Shown: positions 1-13,800, counted from the first letter of the stretch. The stretch is DNA of 64,000 bases from Arsenophonus sp052171275 (GCA_052171275.1 CM125795.1:1178001-1242000), one strand, 5' to 3'. Notes: a model not told the origin generated them from the letters alone. Made by a program: numbers and translations.

Positions 1-908
1 AATAAAATCATAGATCATAACTATTTCATTTTAATGAAATTTAAAATTATACAATTACTTAATTATTTTATTATAAATTTAATTATAATTTATTTTAATA
101 AATTACATAAAAACGATTATTCTAGGTTGTTTATTGTAATTTTTTTCAAATACTATTATCTTAGTATAGATCAAAAGTATAAATATAAATATGAATAAAT
201 ATATTATCATTATTTTTTATAAAAATACGTAACTAAGGAACCTAATAAATATAAAACTATAATTCATCATAATATCATTATTATCTATTTTATTAAAAGT
301 TTTTCAAGATTAATATCAATTTTTACTCTAAAATTTAATATAGATTTATGACTTGTTATTGTTAAATTCTAAATTTAGCGTTAGTTATAAATCCAATTAA
401 CTATCTTATATATTAATACTAGTAAATTTATTTCTATTACATATATAAAAAATATTGTTAGTAATTCAAAACCGTTAATCGAAACTATTTTTTACTTTAC
501 TTTTTTAAATTTATAATAAATATAAGATTTTATAATTTTTTATATTATGACTTATATATAATTTTATTGTAAAATAGATATAACAAAATTATTCTTCATT
601 ATTTAATTTTTTTAAAATTAAAATATCAAAAAAATTTTTATTTAACGATTTTAAAGATTATATAAAAAATTTTCTATTATATTTAAAATGTAATAAAAAA
701 GTATAGTATTTTATGATATATTTTATTATTATCAATAATAATGCGATAAAAATAAAAAATTTTAGTGATATTTAACAAATTTAAATATTTTAAAACTAAT
801 TAAAACTCTATCTATAGTATAGATCTTAAATCGAATTTTATAATATTTAAACACAATATTCAAAAAAGAATTAATCTATTTTTATATTTGAATATTATTT
901 TTAATAAT
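1..908. other. Gene desert, left edge
   Basis: This stretch is almost pure A/T with short stop-broken frames on both strands. I see no start with a convincing ribosome binding site, no tRNA-like arm and no terminator. It lies just downstream of the 3' end of tusE. Confidence 0.6.
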
Positions 909-1238
909 TCAAATACATCTTACTGGTTTAGGTAAACCAGCAATTTTTGTTGCTTGCGTTGCTGGACCCTTTGGGAAAAGGCAATAAAGATACCGACTAC
1001 TAGCAATATTTTCACCATATTTTTTAGTAATTGCCTTTACTAACAAACGAATAGATGGAGATGTATTAAATAATAGATAAAATTCACGAATGAAACGAAT
1101 AATTTGCCAATGTTGTTCCGTTAATATTATATTCTCTTGTTTTGCTAATAAAAACCCCATTGATTCACTCCATTCCTGGCTATTTTTAAGATAACCATCT
1201 ATGTCGGTTTTAATTTCACGATTTTCAAATATAAACAT
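909..1238 (-). CDS. tusE: TusE, sulfur carrier for tRNA 2-thiolation (DsrC family)
   Basis: TusE accepts persulfide sulfur from the TusBCD complex and passes it to MnmA, which 2-thiolates U34 of tRNAs for Lys, Glu and Gln in the cytoplasm. The frame encodes 109 residues, the same length as E. coli TusE, and matches it throughout, including FNTSPSIR (about 57-64), SRYLYCLFPKGPA and the C-terminal AGLPKPVRCI. The penultimate Cys108 is the family's sulfur-carrying cysteine and is present. The start is an ATG with only a poor A-rich ribosome binding site. The stop is UGA. TusE acts in the IscS-TusA-TusBCD-TusE-MnmA relay, and its sulfur source IscS is encoded at 54.7 kb in this window. No tus neighbours are visible. 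The isolated gene and intact length suggest it is still under selection. Confidence 0.95.
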   Translation of the reverse strand: MFIFENREIKTDIDGYLKNSQEWSESMGFLLAKQENIILTEQHWQIIRFIREFYLLFNTSPSIRLLVKAITKKYGENIASSRYLYCLFPKGPATQATKIAGLPKPVRCI

Positions 1239-4200
1239 ATAATTTTCTGAATTTAACTAAAATTAAGAACTAATTTTAGTTAAATTAAAGTTTAATTAAA
1301 AAACATCTGTGTAGATTAAGCAAATAAAATTATTTTATTACATATAAATAAATTTATTTATTCTATACAAAACTTATAGTTAATCAAGATATATTTTATA
1401 GTATTTAATATTATCAATTAATTGATTTTTTAGTTTAAAGCATCAAATATGGAAAACTATTAACTATAAAAATTATAAAAAATTGAATTTTTTGTTAAAT
1501 ACTATTTTATTTTAGTAAAATTATTAAAATTCTTATTAAGGTATTCATTTTAATTAATTGTTTTAGATAAAAATATATATATTAAAGTCATATTTTTTTA
1601 TTTTTTATCACATAAAATAATTTATTTTATTTTTAAAGTAATTTATTAAACTCTTTAGACTAAAAAAATATTATTATTACTAATAATAAAAATAATTAAT
1701 TATTTTTATTATTCTAAATAGATTTTAGTCATAATAACTATGAAAAATTATTTATGTTTAATAAAAGCTAAATTTTATATTAGTTTAGTATTATTACTAC
1801 AATTAATTAATTTTTATATCTAAAGTAATTAGTAATATTATATTATAATCTAATGAAAATATTTTTTTGACTGTTTCAATTATAAAAATTTATTGTAGTA
1901 ATATGTATTAAAGTTCAGTGTTTATACTTAATATTTCTTTTATTATTATTTTATCTAATAAGTTATTTTTTGCTAAAAAATAGAAAAACTTATATTTAAA
2001 TATATATAATTATAATATATTACATAATTTTTAAAATTTGTTCTTTGAAGCACTTTAAAATCTATATTTAAAAATATTTTTTATTTTAGTGATTTTTATT
2101 ACAGATAAATACCATTTGATAATTTTTTTACTATTATTTAATTATTAAAAATATTTAAATTATATTATATAAAAATTATAATAAATAAGAATTATAATCA
2201 ATAGTATGAAAAGACATAGTGTTGAATATTATAAAACGATTTATTATTTTAATGAATTTTAAATAAAAGATATTTTTAGTTACTAAAATTTATATGTTTC
2301 TTATCTATATCAATAATAATTAACCTATGTTCATAATATATAGTAAATATATTTACTATATTTATCGATATTATAAATATAAACCAACTGCTATAAATAT
2401 TTAAACATTATTATTAATTTTCTCTAAATAATTAAATTATAAAAAGAGTATTATAGTAATATATAAAATATTAAATAAATATTTTTAATATTTTATATAA
2501 ATTATTTATTAATTTAATTTTAATAAATTAATGAGTATTAATAATAGATAGTTAAAAACTATAAATATATAAAATACATATGCGTTATATTATAGACTTA
2601 AATTATTATTCAAATTTTTTATTTTTTTATTACTGTTTTTAATAATTGTAAACAATTAAATATTTTATATTTTAAATTATTAATTTTAATTGATCATTTT
2701 AAAATTTTTTCTTAATAATAAAAATTATTTATATAGTAATTTATTTTTAAACTAAAAAATTTTAATTAAAGTTAGAACAAATTGTGATAAAAAATTATTT
2801 TTGCTAAAATATTAATAAATATATGTTAACTATAATAATAGTTAACAGTTAGAATTATAAAATAAATGAAAAGTGATTATATTTCATTATAATTTATTTA
2901 GTTATTAGTTTATTTTATATAGTAAAATTGATTTATTAGTTAATTTAATAAAATAAATTAAAAAAAATATTTATTTATTTTAATAAAAAATAATATTTTT
3001 TCAAACTCAATAGTTTTTCTTTAAATAAAATAATAATTTAAGTAATAATTACTATTATAACTTTGATTTTTTTGATTATAATTATAAAAAATAATTTTTT
3101 TATTAATAATTATTTTATTATAAATATAATTCACTATATTAAATATATATTTAATATTAAAAATAATTAATATTTTAAATATTTAAAGATATTTATACAA
3201 CTACTTTATCAAAATAATTTTTTTGAAAACTTAATATTTTATATAGAAATACTTAAATTTTTTTCTATAAAAATTAATTATGATCTTATACTTTATAATA
3301 ATATTTTAAAATAAAATGTTATTTTGTTTTTTTATTAAATAATTTATAATAAACACCTATCTATATAGATAGACTAGAATAACTAAATAATAATTTATTT
3401 AAATAACATTGATATATTACAAATAAGGCTATTTTATTTAAGAATTTTACTAAAAGTAAATAATTTAATTAACTTATAAATAAATTATTTTAATTAAAAT
3501 ATTTAATTGTTAATTTTTACTTTTATTTATATAATAAAATATAATAGAAACAAGATATATTCTATGATAGGTATAGCTTTATATTTTAATATTTAAAATT
3601 AATAAATTGCAATTTATTTTATAAATAAATATTTTAATATTAGTTTATTAAATTTAATAAATTTACTTTCATTTATAAAATAAATCCATTAATAGTTGTT
3701 AATCATAGTTATATAATAATTATGATTATTATATTAAAAGTAAAAATAAAATATATCTTTAATATATAGATTAGATATTTTACATTAAAAATGATATAAA
3801 ATATCTAAGTTTTTAATGAAATTAAAATCTATTAAATGAAAATAAATATTTATATAGAAAAAATATATTTATAAAACTGTAATCTATACAAATAATAGTT
3901 TATATAAAAATATAAATTTTAATAACTTTCAAATATTCAAAATAATATTTATTCTATTATTAAAACTATATAAAAATTTTATTTTTCTAATTTTAAATAT
4001 AAAATTGAATAGTTAGATTTATTTAAAATATATAAAAAATTATTTTAAAAGTATTGAAATATCTGAAAACTAGATATTTTAATTTATCAAAAATAAGATA
4101 TTATATTTCTATATAAACATTATATTATAAATATAAAATATTATAATAAAGATTAATTCATCATTTATTAAATGATATTATACAGCACATGTAAATTACA

Positions 4201-5616
4201 TTAGTTTTAATAAACTCTAAAATGAAAAAGTAATAATAAAACATTAATTATTTTTAGCTTTAATAAATAGAGTAATGGAGTACATAGTGTAAAAATATTA
4301 TAAAAAATAAATTTTTAACTTTTGTTATAAATATTAATAAAATAATAAATGAAACATAAATTTTTATAAATAAGATCAATAAAATAATTAAATTTAAAAA
4401 ATATTATTTTTAGTAAAAATGATTCTTAATAATAGAATTATATCATTATTATTTTTTAATTGATATTTTAAATATATATTTACTTTTATAAAAAATTCAA
4501 GATTTATATATAAATAATAGTAATAATCTACTACTATTTATTTAGATCAAAATAATAAATAATAATAATGATTACTGTTAATAGGTTATTATTGGAATTA
4601 ATATATTAATTCATATCACATATATAGAATCTGATTTAAAATTTAAAATTTTTAATAAAATATTTATTTTAATATCTATAAAAATATAGATCAAAATATT
4701 GGAATATATTAATATTAAAATAAAAATTATATAATTAACTTTATTAAAAGTTATCATGATAACAAATTTTATTTATACAGTTATTATAATATTCTTAATA
4801 AGAACTAATTTTTACTTTTTTCTATAAAAAGTTTTTATCTATTAACTTGATAATAACTTTTTATATGTTAAGAAAATATAAGTAATTGCTAATATAATTT
4901 AACTAAAAAGTAATAACGATATAGTTGATTTATATTAAAATATTATTTATAGATTATAAAGATATTTATTCAAAATGAAAAATTTAATTTTTTTAAAAAA
5001 CATAAGTCAATAAGATTATTTAATTTTAGCAAATTTAAAATTTTTAATAAGATTAAAGTAAATTCATTTAAACTAAGAATTATTTATTATATATTAAATT
5101 ATTAGAAAATAATAATTATTAGTAATAAATACATAAGTGTAAATTATCAAAAAATTCTAAAAATTTTATTCTTAATTTATATAAAAACATTTATATATAA
5201 AATCACATTTAATTTTATAATATAAATATATTTTTTAATAAATATTAAATAGTAATTATTTAGTATTTAATAAAACTGACAAAATAACTAAAATAATAAG
5301 TATATTTTCTGCTTTTTCTAATCTTTTTTACTAAAATATTTATATATAAAGTTTATATGTAGATTCAAAAATTTTAGTATTGTATATTTATTAGTTTACT
5401 TATATATCGGATAACTAATATATATAATGATATATTTAATATCATTTATTAATCGCATTAATAAAGAAGTGTATATACATTTCTTAAAATTCAAAATTTA
5501 AAATTATTTTTTCATATTTTATTAACTTAAATATTAATTTATTAATAAAACCATATCTATAGTTAATAAAGAGATATAGACGGTTTAATTAATTAATCAA
5601 ATTCTATTTTATTTTA

Positions 5617-5677
5617 CGAATGTTTGCTTAATAATATTTTTTCGAAAAATTTTTTATTTTATCACTGATTTTGATAT
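5617..5677 (+). repeat. Dispersed repeat B, copy 1
   Basis: This segment resembles 50829-50894. The two share an exact 16-base core (ttgcttaataatattt), the preceding cgaat, and a following tatcact.attttgatat stretch after a T-rich spacer of slightly different length. Neither copy lies in a readable gene. It could be two relics of a once-duplicated control region, or similarity inflated by the A/T bias. Confidence 0.35.
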
Positions 5678-5940
5678 GAATAGCAGATATATTTTTCTAA
5701 TGAAAACTAACTTATTTAATTGTTAACTTGTTTATTTTCTTATTTTACTAAAATTTATCTATGTTTTTCTAAAAATATAGATAATCATTATTGATATTTT
5801 TTTAATTGAATGATAGTCTTTTATTTTTAAAATAAATAATAATTATATTCATACTATAGATTATTTATTACTATATTATTTATTTTTTCTTTTATCAAGA
5901 TATTTTACTTTTTATAAAGTAAATGATAAACAAAAAAAGT

Positions 5941-5994
5941 TATATTCATATAAATTAAATTTTAATATATAGAAATTTAATTTATATGAATATA
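5941..5994. repeat. Perfect inverted repeat, 22-bp arms
   Basis: The arms are 5941-5962 and 5973-5994 with a 10-base loop and no mismatch. No readable gene lies within 1 kb. The structure has no clear U-run, so I do not call it a terminator. Confidence 0.7.
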
Positions 5995-6415
5995 TATAAT
6001 ATATATAAATACTTCTCTAAAATTAGAGATTTTAATATTTTAATATTTTTAATATCTTCAAAGTTAAAATATTGAAATATATTTCAATATTTAGTTTATC
6101 TTGTAGAATAAAATATGAATATAAATAATTTTTCTATTAGTTATAATAATTATAAAATCAATAGAATTACTGCAAATCTAACATCTATATAAACTATATA
6201 AATTATTTTTAATTTAATATGTAAAATTTCAATATATATTATTTTAAATATTATTCACTAATATAAATTAAAAAATAAAATGATATTAACTATAATAATC
6301 AAAGTATAAATATAGATATATTATTTTATTTTAAAATCAGAAAAATTTAGTTTTTCCAAAATTTTTATTTTTAAATATTAAAAACCATAGAGTAACACGA
6401 GATACTCTTTCAGAT

Positions 6416-6442
6416 ACTTATGATATTCTTAATATCATAAGT
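6416..6442. repeat. Small perfect hairpin, 12-bp arms
   Basis: acttatgatatt and aatatcataagt flank a 3-base loop. It sits in one of the few GC-richer patches of this desert, about 20 bases after a weaker agagta/tactct stem. It may be the remnant of a terminator of a lost gene. Confidence 0.45.
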
Positions 6443-6965
6443 TAATATTGAGTTATCATTTTTTATCTATGTTTTAATAAAGTAAATAGTTCAATGATTT
6501 TATCATGTATATCGATCTTAGTATTAAATAAATTATACTAGAGATTAATAAAATTAACTAAAAAAATCTATAGAGATACATATAAATATGATTAATCGCC
6601 ATATAAAAATCTATAAAAATTCCAGTTATTTATATGATTAAGAAAAATAATTTATAGATATATTAATAATAATTAATATGTATTTTAACCATTAATAACC
6701 ATAAAATATATTATTAATATTATCATGAAAAGAAGCTTTATTAATTTATAGAATCTATTTTTTATAAATTTTGTATAAATGATAAAAATTATAAAATCTA
6801 TAACTGATTAAAATATAGTTAATTTTAATATTAGGTATACAATATTAGATATAAAAGTTTTAATCATATAATTAAAACTATAGCAAGTTAATAAAAACTA
6901 GATTTGGACATATTAACTTAATTCTTTTCACTTAACAATGCGATCTTTTTTATTAAATATTGATT

Positions 6966-7044
6966 TTTATAAAATAATTAATTAAATCAACGATTTAATT
7001 AATTATTTTATAAATTAGGATTATTAATAATCCTAATTTATAAA
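6966..7044. repeat. Two overlapping perfect palindromes downstream of ygfZ
   Basis: The first inverted repeat has 23-bp arms (6966-6988 and 6992-7014) and a 3-base loop. The second is a loopless 38-bp perfect palindrome (7007-7044, centre between 7025 and 7026). They share tttataaa at 7007-7014, so the two hairpins are mutually exclusive at their bases. The pair begins about 50 bases past the ygfZ stop. It could end ygfZ transcription, but no U-run follows on the minus strand. Confidence 0.7.
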
Positions 7045-7092
7045 GTGAAATAAAGTTATCTAATTAATTTTATTAATAAAAAATTTTTATTT

Positions 7093-8079
7093 TTATTTTT
7101 TTAAAGTTAATAAATGTGAAAAACCATTAATAGTTAATTTACTTTGTTTTTCTCCAGATAAGCGGAAAATAGACTCTTTAGGTATATCATAATTCATGAC
7201 TATCTGAATAATAATAGTTTTATTTGTTATTTTGACGGCAGCTAATATTCTTCCAATATGTTTCCAATTATCACCAAGTTGCCATTCAACAGATTCTCCT
7301 ATTTTTGGTAATCTTTTTGCTATACCTTCTAACCAAAATATTGCGCGCTTATTCATGCCACGATATTTTGCTTTAGCAATAATTTCTTGACCACTATAAC
7401 AACCTTTACGAAAGCTGATGCTACCTGGTAAGTCTTGTAAATTAACAGCTTGTGGAATAAATTGTGTGATATTATCAATATCGATGTTAGCAAATCCTGC
7501 TATAATATCAAAAGCTAGCCATTGTTGACTATCACTATGATGCAAAAAATATTTTTTTAATTCATTTGAAGTATCACTATCAGTAATAATTAAAAATCGT
7601 TCTGAAGGTAAATTAAAATATAATAAAGTCGTTCTATTAAAATGTATAATTGATTTTTCTTGATCTGGTAGTTGATTAAAATGTTTATTCAATGCCTCAC
7701 GAGCACCTTTACCAGCAATACCTAATAGTATAATATTATTATATTGTTTAAATGTTATTTGTGAAAAGATAGCATATTTTTTGAGTTCATTTAATTGTTT
7801 CATTGCCACACTAGTACGTAAAATATAACCAAAACCAGTTTTATAATAAAACAAGCGTAACGTACTCCACATTTTACCTTTAGCATTACAGTGGGCAGTA
7901 AGTATATGTTTATTGAAATCTAGTACTGTTATATCTGTCGTTAATTGACCTTGTAGATATTTTTTTGCATCAGTACCTGTTACAGTAATAAAACTCCAGT
8001 CATCAAGTACCATTAACATTAATGGTACTTGATTATTTATTATATAATTATCTAATTTAGATTCATTTAAATTTATCAT
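7093..8079 (-). CDS. ygfZ: YgfZ, folate-binding protein for Fe-S enzyme maintenance
   Basis: YgfZ is a tetrahydrofolate-binding protein related to the glycine-cleavage T-protein. In E. coli it supports the activity of a subset of Fe-S enzymes such as the radical-SAM tRNA methylthiotransferase MiaB. The product is 328 residues (E. coli 326) and carries the diagnostic KGCYSGQE motif at residues 225-232, with Cys227 as the essential cysteine, inside FRKGCYSGQEIIAKAKYRG. The N-terminal half keeps GxxAKKYLQGQLTTD, typical of the family. The start is an ATG without an obvious Shine-Dalgarno sequence; the stop is UAA. It is divergent from sdhE, as in E. coli. The folate link fits the retained glyA at 61.6 kb. 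Confidence 0.95.
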   Translation of the reverse strand: MINLNESKLDNYIINNQVPLMLMVLDDWSFITVTGTDAKKYLQGQLTTDITVLDFNKHILTAHCNAKGKMWSTLRLFYYKTGFGYILRTSVAMKQLNELKKYAIFSQITFKQYNNIILLGIAGKGAREALNKHFNQLPDQEKSIIHFNRTTLLYFNLPSERFLIITDSDTSNELKKYFLHHSDSQQWLAFDIIAGFANIDIDNITQFIPQAVNLQDLPGSISFRKGCYSGQEIIAKAKYRGMNKRAIFWLEGIAKRLPKIGESVEWQLGDNWKHIGRILAAVKITNKTIIIQIVMNYDIPKESIFRLSGEKQSKLTINGFSHLLTLKK

Positions 8080-8325
8080 ATAATTATCTGTTAATAATTA
8101 AGATTATAATAATGATAATCATAAAATAGCTATATGATAAAGCAAGTAAAAAATATTATTTATAATATTAAATTAAAATTAATATTTAACAATTCATTTT
8201 ATGAAGTTTTTTATTTAGTTTTTAACTCTTTTTAATAAAAAATATTTAAATCATTCTGTTGAAAATCAGAATTTATTATATTAAATCACAATATGGAATA
8301 AATTTTTTAAGGTTATTTAATTTTT
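8080..8325. promoter_or_regulatory. Divergent ygfZ/sdhE intergenic region
   Basis: These 246 bases separate the divergent starts of ygfZ and sdhE and must hold both promoters if they are separately transcribed. The region is A/T throughout, so -10-like hexamers are too common to choose one. An AAGG element ahead of sdhE at about 8309-8312 is the only recognisable ribosome binding site. Confidence 0.4.
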
Positions 8326-8586
8326 ATGGATATTAACAATAAATCAATGGTTCACTTAGCATGCCGAAGAGGAATGCATGAGCTAGATATTATCATTATG
8401 TTTTTTTTTAAGCATGAATATGATTCTCTCACAGAGAATGAGAAATATTTATTTATTCGCTTGTTATCGTTTGAAGATCATGATTTATTAAATTGGTTAA
8501 TAAATCAAGGAAGGCCTAATGACGATAGTCTTTATCATATTATTAAAATAATACGTAATAAAAATAAACATCATTGTTCTTTTTAA
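8326..8586 (+). CDS. sdhE: SdhE, flavinylation factor for succinate dehydrogenase
   Basis: SdhE (YgfY) helps attach FAD covalently to the SdhA flavoprotein subunit of succinate dehydrogenase. The 86-residue product matches E. coli SdhE (88 residues) from MDINNKS onward and has the RGxxELD signature (RRGMHELD, residues 14-21), the surface that contacts the flavoprotein. HEYDSLTENEK and the NWLINQGRP segment are also conserved. A weak AAGG lies about 13 bases before the ATG. The stop is UAA. It is divergent from ygfZ, the E. coli arrangement, while the usual downstream neighbour ygfX is gone. Its retention suggests that succinate or fumarate flavoprotein enzymes persist elsewhere in the genome. 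Confidence 0.95.
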   Translation: MDINNKSMVHLACRRGMHELDIIIMFFFKHEYDSLTENEKYLFIRLLSFEDHDLLNWLINQGRPNDDSLYHIIKIIRNKNKHHCSF

Positions 8587-10733
8587 AAAAATAAATTTTA
8601 TTTTGTAATTAAAATATAATTTAAAATAAGTAGTTTATATTAAATTTAATTTTTTATTTTTTTTCTTTTATATTAACTATTAAATTATATTGATTATTTA
8701 TTTAGTAGCTAATTTATTAATTTTTAAAAAATTATATAAGTAATCAAATATAAGTTATTTTAAGAATAATTTATTTTTATTTAATATAAATTCTTTATCT
8801 ATATTAAAATTTATAAATATAACTTATATACATAATATTTTAATACTTAAAATATATAAATTATATCAAAAACTAATCGTTATAGAATAAATTTAATCTT
8901 TTAATTTAATGAATAATCTAGTTCTTAGAATAGTTAATTTAATAAAAAATAATTTATAATGTTTTACTCTAAATTTTAATTTATAGAAATATTATACAGA
9001 GATATTTAATGTTAAATTTTATATATTTACTATTAATTAAATAAAAAATTATTCAATTTATATTAAATTAAATAATTTTTAAAATATAATGAATTTTCTT
9101 CAGAATTACTTTAATCTATAATAATTAACCACAAAAATCTATTATTATACTTTATAAGTAACAAATGTTATATAAAAATATAAAATATTATAATTGAATT
9201 AATTAATGTTTATTTATAATTTAAATTATAAATTTTATATAATATTATTAACATTAATTTTAATAGTTATTTTTATTTTTTTATTTTTTTATTTTTTTAT
9301 TTTAAATAAACTTTTTTTAAGTTTTAAATCTTATTTATTTATTTTATTTTTATTAAAAACTCTATTTTTATAATTTTTATATATTTTAACTTTATATACT
9401 AACTTTTATATAAAATTTCATTTATGTTTATAAAAAATAATTTATTGAATTACTATAATTTCTTAAGATTAAATCTTAATTTTAATAGTTTATTTTAAGA
9501 TTTTTTAATAAAATTAATAAAATAATATATTATTATTAAGTAAATAATATACTTAACACTTATTTATTGCAAACATCTACGTAGTATATATAATATTAAT
9601 TTTTATTTTATAAATATTTTTTAATTATAAATATTTATTTGTTAATGTCTGATAATATCATTTTAATTTTTCTTGTTTTACTTAAGAGTAAAAAGTATAT
9701 CTATTTAGAATAGATAATATTATTAATATATTATATATATAAATTTTTATAAAAAATCGATAATAATTAAATTTTAAATCTATTTTTACTTTACTATATA
9801 AATTTTAATGCTTAAAAATAAGTTTTATTATTAATAATATAAGGAATTTTTATCGCATTTCTAAATATAATTTTGCTATTATGAATGTTAAAATTTAATT
9901 TTTAAATATTAACTGTATGAATTTAAAATTTAAAAATTAATAATTTATTATCGTTACCATAATAGCAAAATAATATGAGACTAAGTGTTTATTTTTAATA
10001 TTTTAAAAGAATTTTTAATAATTAGCTTATACATTTATTTGATTAATCTATAAATTATATTTTATAAATATAGTACGCAAAAAATATCCTATAAAAAATT
10101 TAGTTTATAATTTGTTAATAGTATTAATATACTAAGATAGAATTTATTTTTTTGAATACGATAAAAGTATATATACAATATATTAATTATTTGATTTAAA
10201 ATTCTTTATATTCAATTTATATACCATTCTAATAATATAATTATTATGTTCGATATTAATTAGTTTTATTTATTGGATTTATATTTTTGTAAATTATTGT
10301 GATATAAATTAAATTTATATCTTCTATTTATCTAACAGAAGATATACTACTACATGATACTAATGAATGACAAATATATGATCGATATCGATATAAACAT
10401 GATTTACCAATATTTTATAACTATAATATTTTTTATACGATTTATAAATTAATAAATATTAATCTTCGATGTAAAAAATAATTTAGTTGATATTATAATT
10501 AATATATTAAAAATCATCAATCAATTTTTAGCTAAATAGCTAATGATGGCATGTAACATGAGTTGATTGATTTTATAAAATATTAAATATATTATAAGTA
10601 CTTAAAAAGAATACTATTATTGAGACTGCAACTCTTTCTACTACTACAAGAAATTATTTTATGAATTATTTGCAATATATAATTTCTTTTTAAAAATAGA
10701 TATATCGATAATAATTTTTTAAACTAAAAATAA

Positions 10734-10800
10734 AATAATTAAATCATATTTATGATTTAATTATTAAGATTTATTTTATCTGAATTTTTCATACTCCTTC
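10734..10800 (-). pseudogene. Shine-Dalgarno, 11-codon frame and terminator: collapsed gene or leader
   Basis: On the minus strand a strong AAGGAG (10794-10799) is followed one base later by ATG (10792) and the frame MKNSDKINLNN, stopping with TAA at 10757. The stop lies inside a perfect 15-bp-arm hairpin (10734-10748, 10751-10765) followed by a U-rich TTATTTTTA run. It could be the two ends of a gene whose middle was deleted, a leader peptide with attenuator, or chance. The spacing between the ribosome site and this ATG is shorter than usual. I do not recognise a family. Confidence 0.3.
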
Positions 10801-13800
10801 TAGTAGTGTGAATAAAATAATATTTAAAAATAAATTATAATAAAAAAATTCTTTTTTTATATAAATTATAAAAAAATTCATCAGTTTCTTTAATAAAGAA
10901 ATTAATCAATTATTTCAATTTTTAATTAATAGTTGATAGTAATATATTTTGTTCTCGTATTTTATGAAATAAATTAAATACTTAAAAAATATAGGTATAA
11001 AATTTTTAATTATATGGATATTAAAAAAAATACAAAAACTTTTTTCTTATAAAGATATTATCATTCATTTAATAATAAAACATATCCAAATATTAATATA
11101 CTAAAATTAATTCAAAATTAAGATAATTTTTTATTTTTTGTAAAAATTATTATAAATAATGCATCATTTAGATGATATGAAATTAAACGATATAGCAGAT
11201 AATTAATTTTATAAAATAGAATTAATATTAGTTTTAAAAAATAAAAAACTATCTTTTAGATAAAGAGATATCATCAATAATATTTTACTATATTTTGATT
11301 AAACATAAATTATTATAATAATATAGAAAATAAGTAAATATAAAAAGTAGATAAATCAACATCATTAAAATTCACTTATGTTAAAGATTAGAGATAAAAA
11401 TGAAATATTTTATCGATATAAATATTGTGAAATAGTATTTAAAATAAAATATAAGATAATAATCTTATTTATTATTATTGATATTATTAGAAATAAAATA
11501 GAATAATTATTGTTAATTTAATATGATATTACATAATGATAGATTTTAATTTTCAAAACAAAGATATAGTAGCTGTTTTATTAAGAATAATAATATCTAA
11601 TATGCTTTTTTATATATTAGATTAATATTAAGATAATTACTTAAAAAATATTAAAATGATAAACATCATAAGTTTATTTATAGTAAGAAATACAACTAAT
11701 GATAAAATTATAATAAAAATAAATCTGATATTTAATCATCTTTATGAATAATATTTCATACACTATATAGTTATTATCTAAAGATTTGCTGAAATTAATA
11801 ATATTTATTATATATATAAAAATTATATATTAATGTATCATATTGCTTTTAAATATAAATATTATGTATGTTTTATTTTAAAAAACATAACTTAATAGTA
11901 ATTTACTATACAATAAATTTAATCTAGTGATAAAATATTTATGAACGTTTTTAATCAAAATAAAAAAGTAAAAAAATAAACTTTATTAATTTTATTAAAT
12001 ATAAAAATTTCTGAATATAATTTAAAATACGATATTTAAAATAACAAAATTTAAAAGAATCTGATTATCTATAAAACTTCACCTTATAATTTTATTTATA
12101 AAATATAAATGTTTTATTGTTAAAATTTATTAAATAATAATTTAATAATAAATAACATTACGAGAAAGCATCAGTCAAGTATATTACAAGTAAAATTAAA
12201 TAATCGATAATTAAAATTAACATAAAGATAAATTATATTATTATTTAGTTAATTTTCTATATTTTAAATATAATAAAAAGATTATCATAAGATATAAAAG
12301 ATTTATATTGCTATCATTAAGAATCATAAATGCAATTATAGCAAATAATTGGTTAAAATTATTAATTAACTTCAAACCATATTATTAATAATAAAATTAA
12401 TTTTAATTATCAAATAAATATATCAGATAATAGATTAAATAATTACTATAAATATATATTTGTAAATAGTAAATACTATAAAATTTAATAATATTCTCAA
12501 TTTAGTACTATCATATTTTAAGTGATATTAAATTTTATTTAAATAAAATAAATTATGCTGTAAATATAAATAAAGTCTTTCTATCATAAGTTTTGTTTTT
12601 AGATACTATTAATATTAATCATTGTAATTACTTTATAATTAATTCATTATCTTAACTATATACGATATTTACAAATAATTAATGATTTTTGTTTTATTTT
12701 AATAAAAATGATTAAACGAAAATTATACTTTATCATTCTGTATTATTAGTTAAATATCCAATAAAAATCTTGATAAAATTAATAGATAATTAATTAAAAC
12801 TTATTATCAATAAATATTGATATATTTCAATTTAACCAATTTAGTATAGTAGTTTTAAATAATTATCTTACTTAGATACATGCAATAACATTAAATCTTA
12901 AAGAATATAAGTATTTGATTAAATAATGAATTTAATTTATTTAAAATATATTAAGTATTTTTTAAAGAAATTATCTTTTAATATCATAAATTAATATATC
13001 TTATATTAAGAAACTTAAATTATCTTTTAGATTTTTTTATGAAAATATTAATTATTACTTAGTGATTTCGAGTTTCTTTGATGAAACTAGTTAATTATTT
13101 TTTAATATCTTATTAATCGAGATATAAGAATATTTAAAGTAATTAAAATATATAATAGATATTAGTTAATAAATATAATAATAATAAATTATTATTATAT
13201 TAATAAATATTTTACCATAAATATGGCTTAAAGTATTCAAAAAAAATATTAGATTAAATATATATATTATATATAAACAATAAGCTAAAATAAGATTATT
13301 AAATAAATTATTTTAACTAAATATTTATATTATTTATTGAATATTGTATAAAATTAATTTCTATTGTATAGATTATTAAAAGTTAAGTAAAATATTATTT
13401 TTTTTGATAAATAAATAATAATGTTAATTAATTATAATTAATAATTTGATTGTATTTTTATTTTTTTTAACAAACTACGATATAATATCGTTATTTAATA
13501 ATCAGAAATAAGTAAAAATATTCAATAAATTAAAAATTTATTATTTATTGAAAATAGTAATTTTATATTATTAATATTAATTTTATTAATCAATTTTATG
13601 AATGATTAAATAAATTTATTAATTAATTTGAGTTAATATTTAACTATTTTAATTTAAGAAATTAATTAAATATTAATAATATAATTAATTTATTTTCATC
13701 AAAATATATAAGGTTATTAACAACCTAAATAAATTATTATATAGATATTTTATCTAATTACTATAAATTTTAAGAATTAATTAATTCACTTAATATATAT

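Larger units (their letters stand above)
1239..7092. other. 5.9 kb gene desert between tusE and ygfZ
   Basis: I find no supportable gene here. The sequence is overwhelmingly A/T. It holds several long perfect inverted repeats (5941-5994, 6416-6442, 6966-7044) and one copy of a weak dispersed repeat (5617-5677), listed separately. A slightly GC-richer patch lies at about 6385-6450. A short frame at 2206-2262 has no ribosome binding site and is probably chance. Confidence 0.6.
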
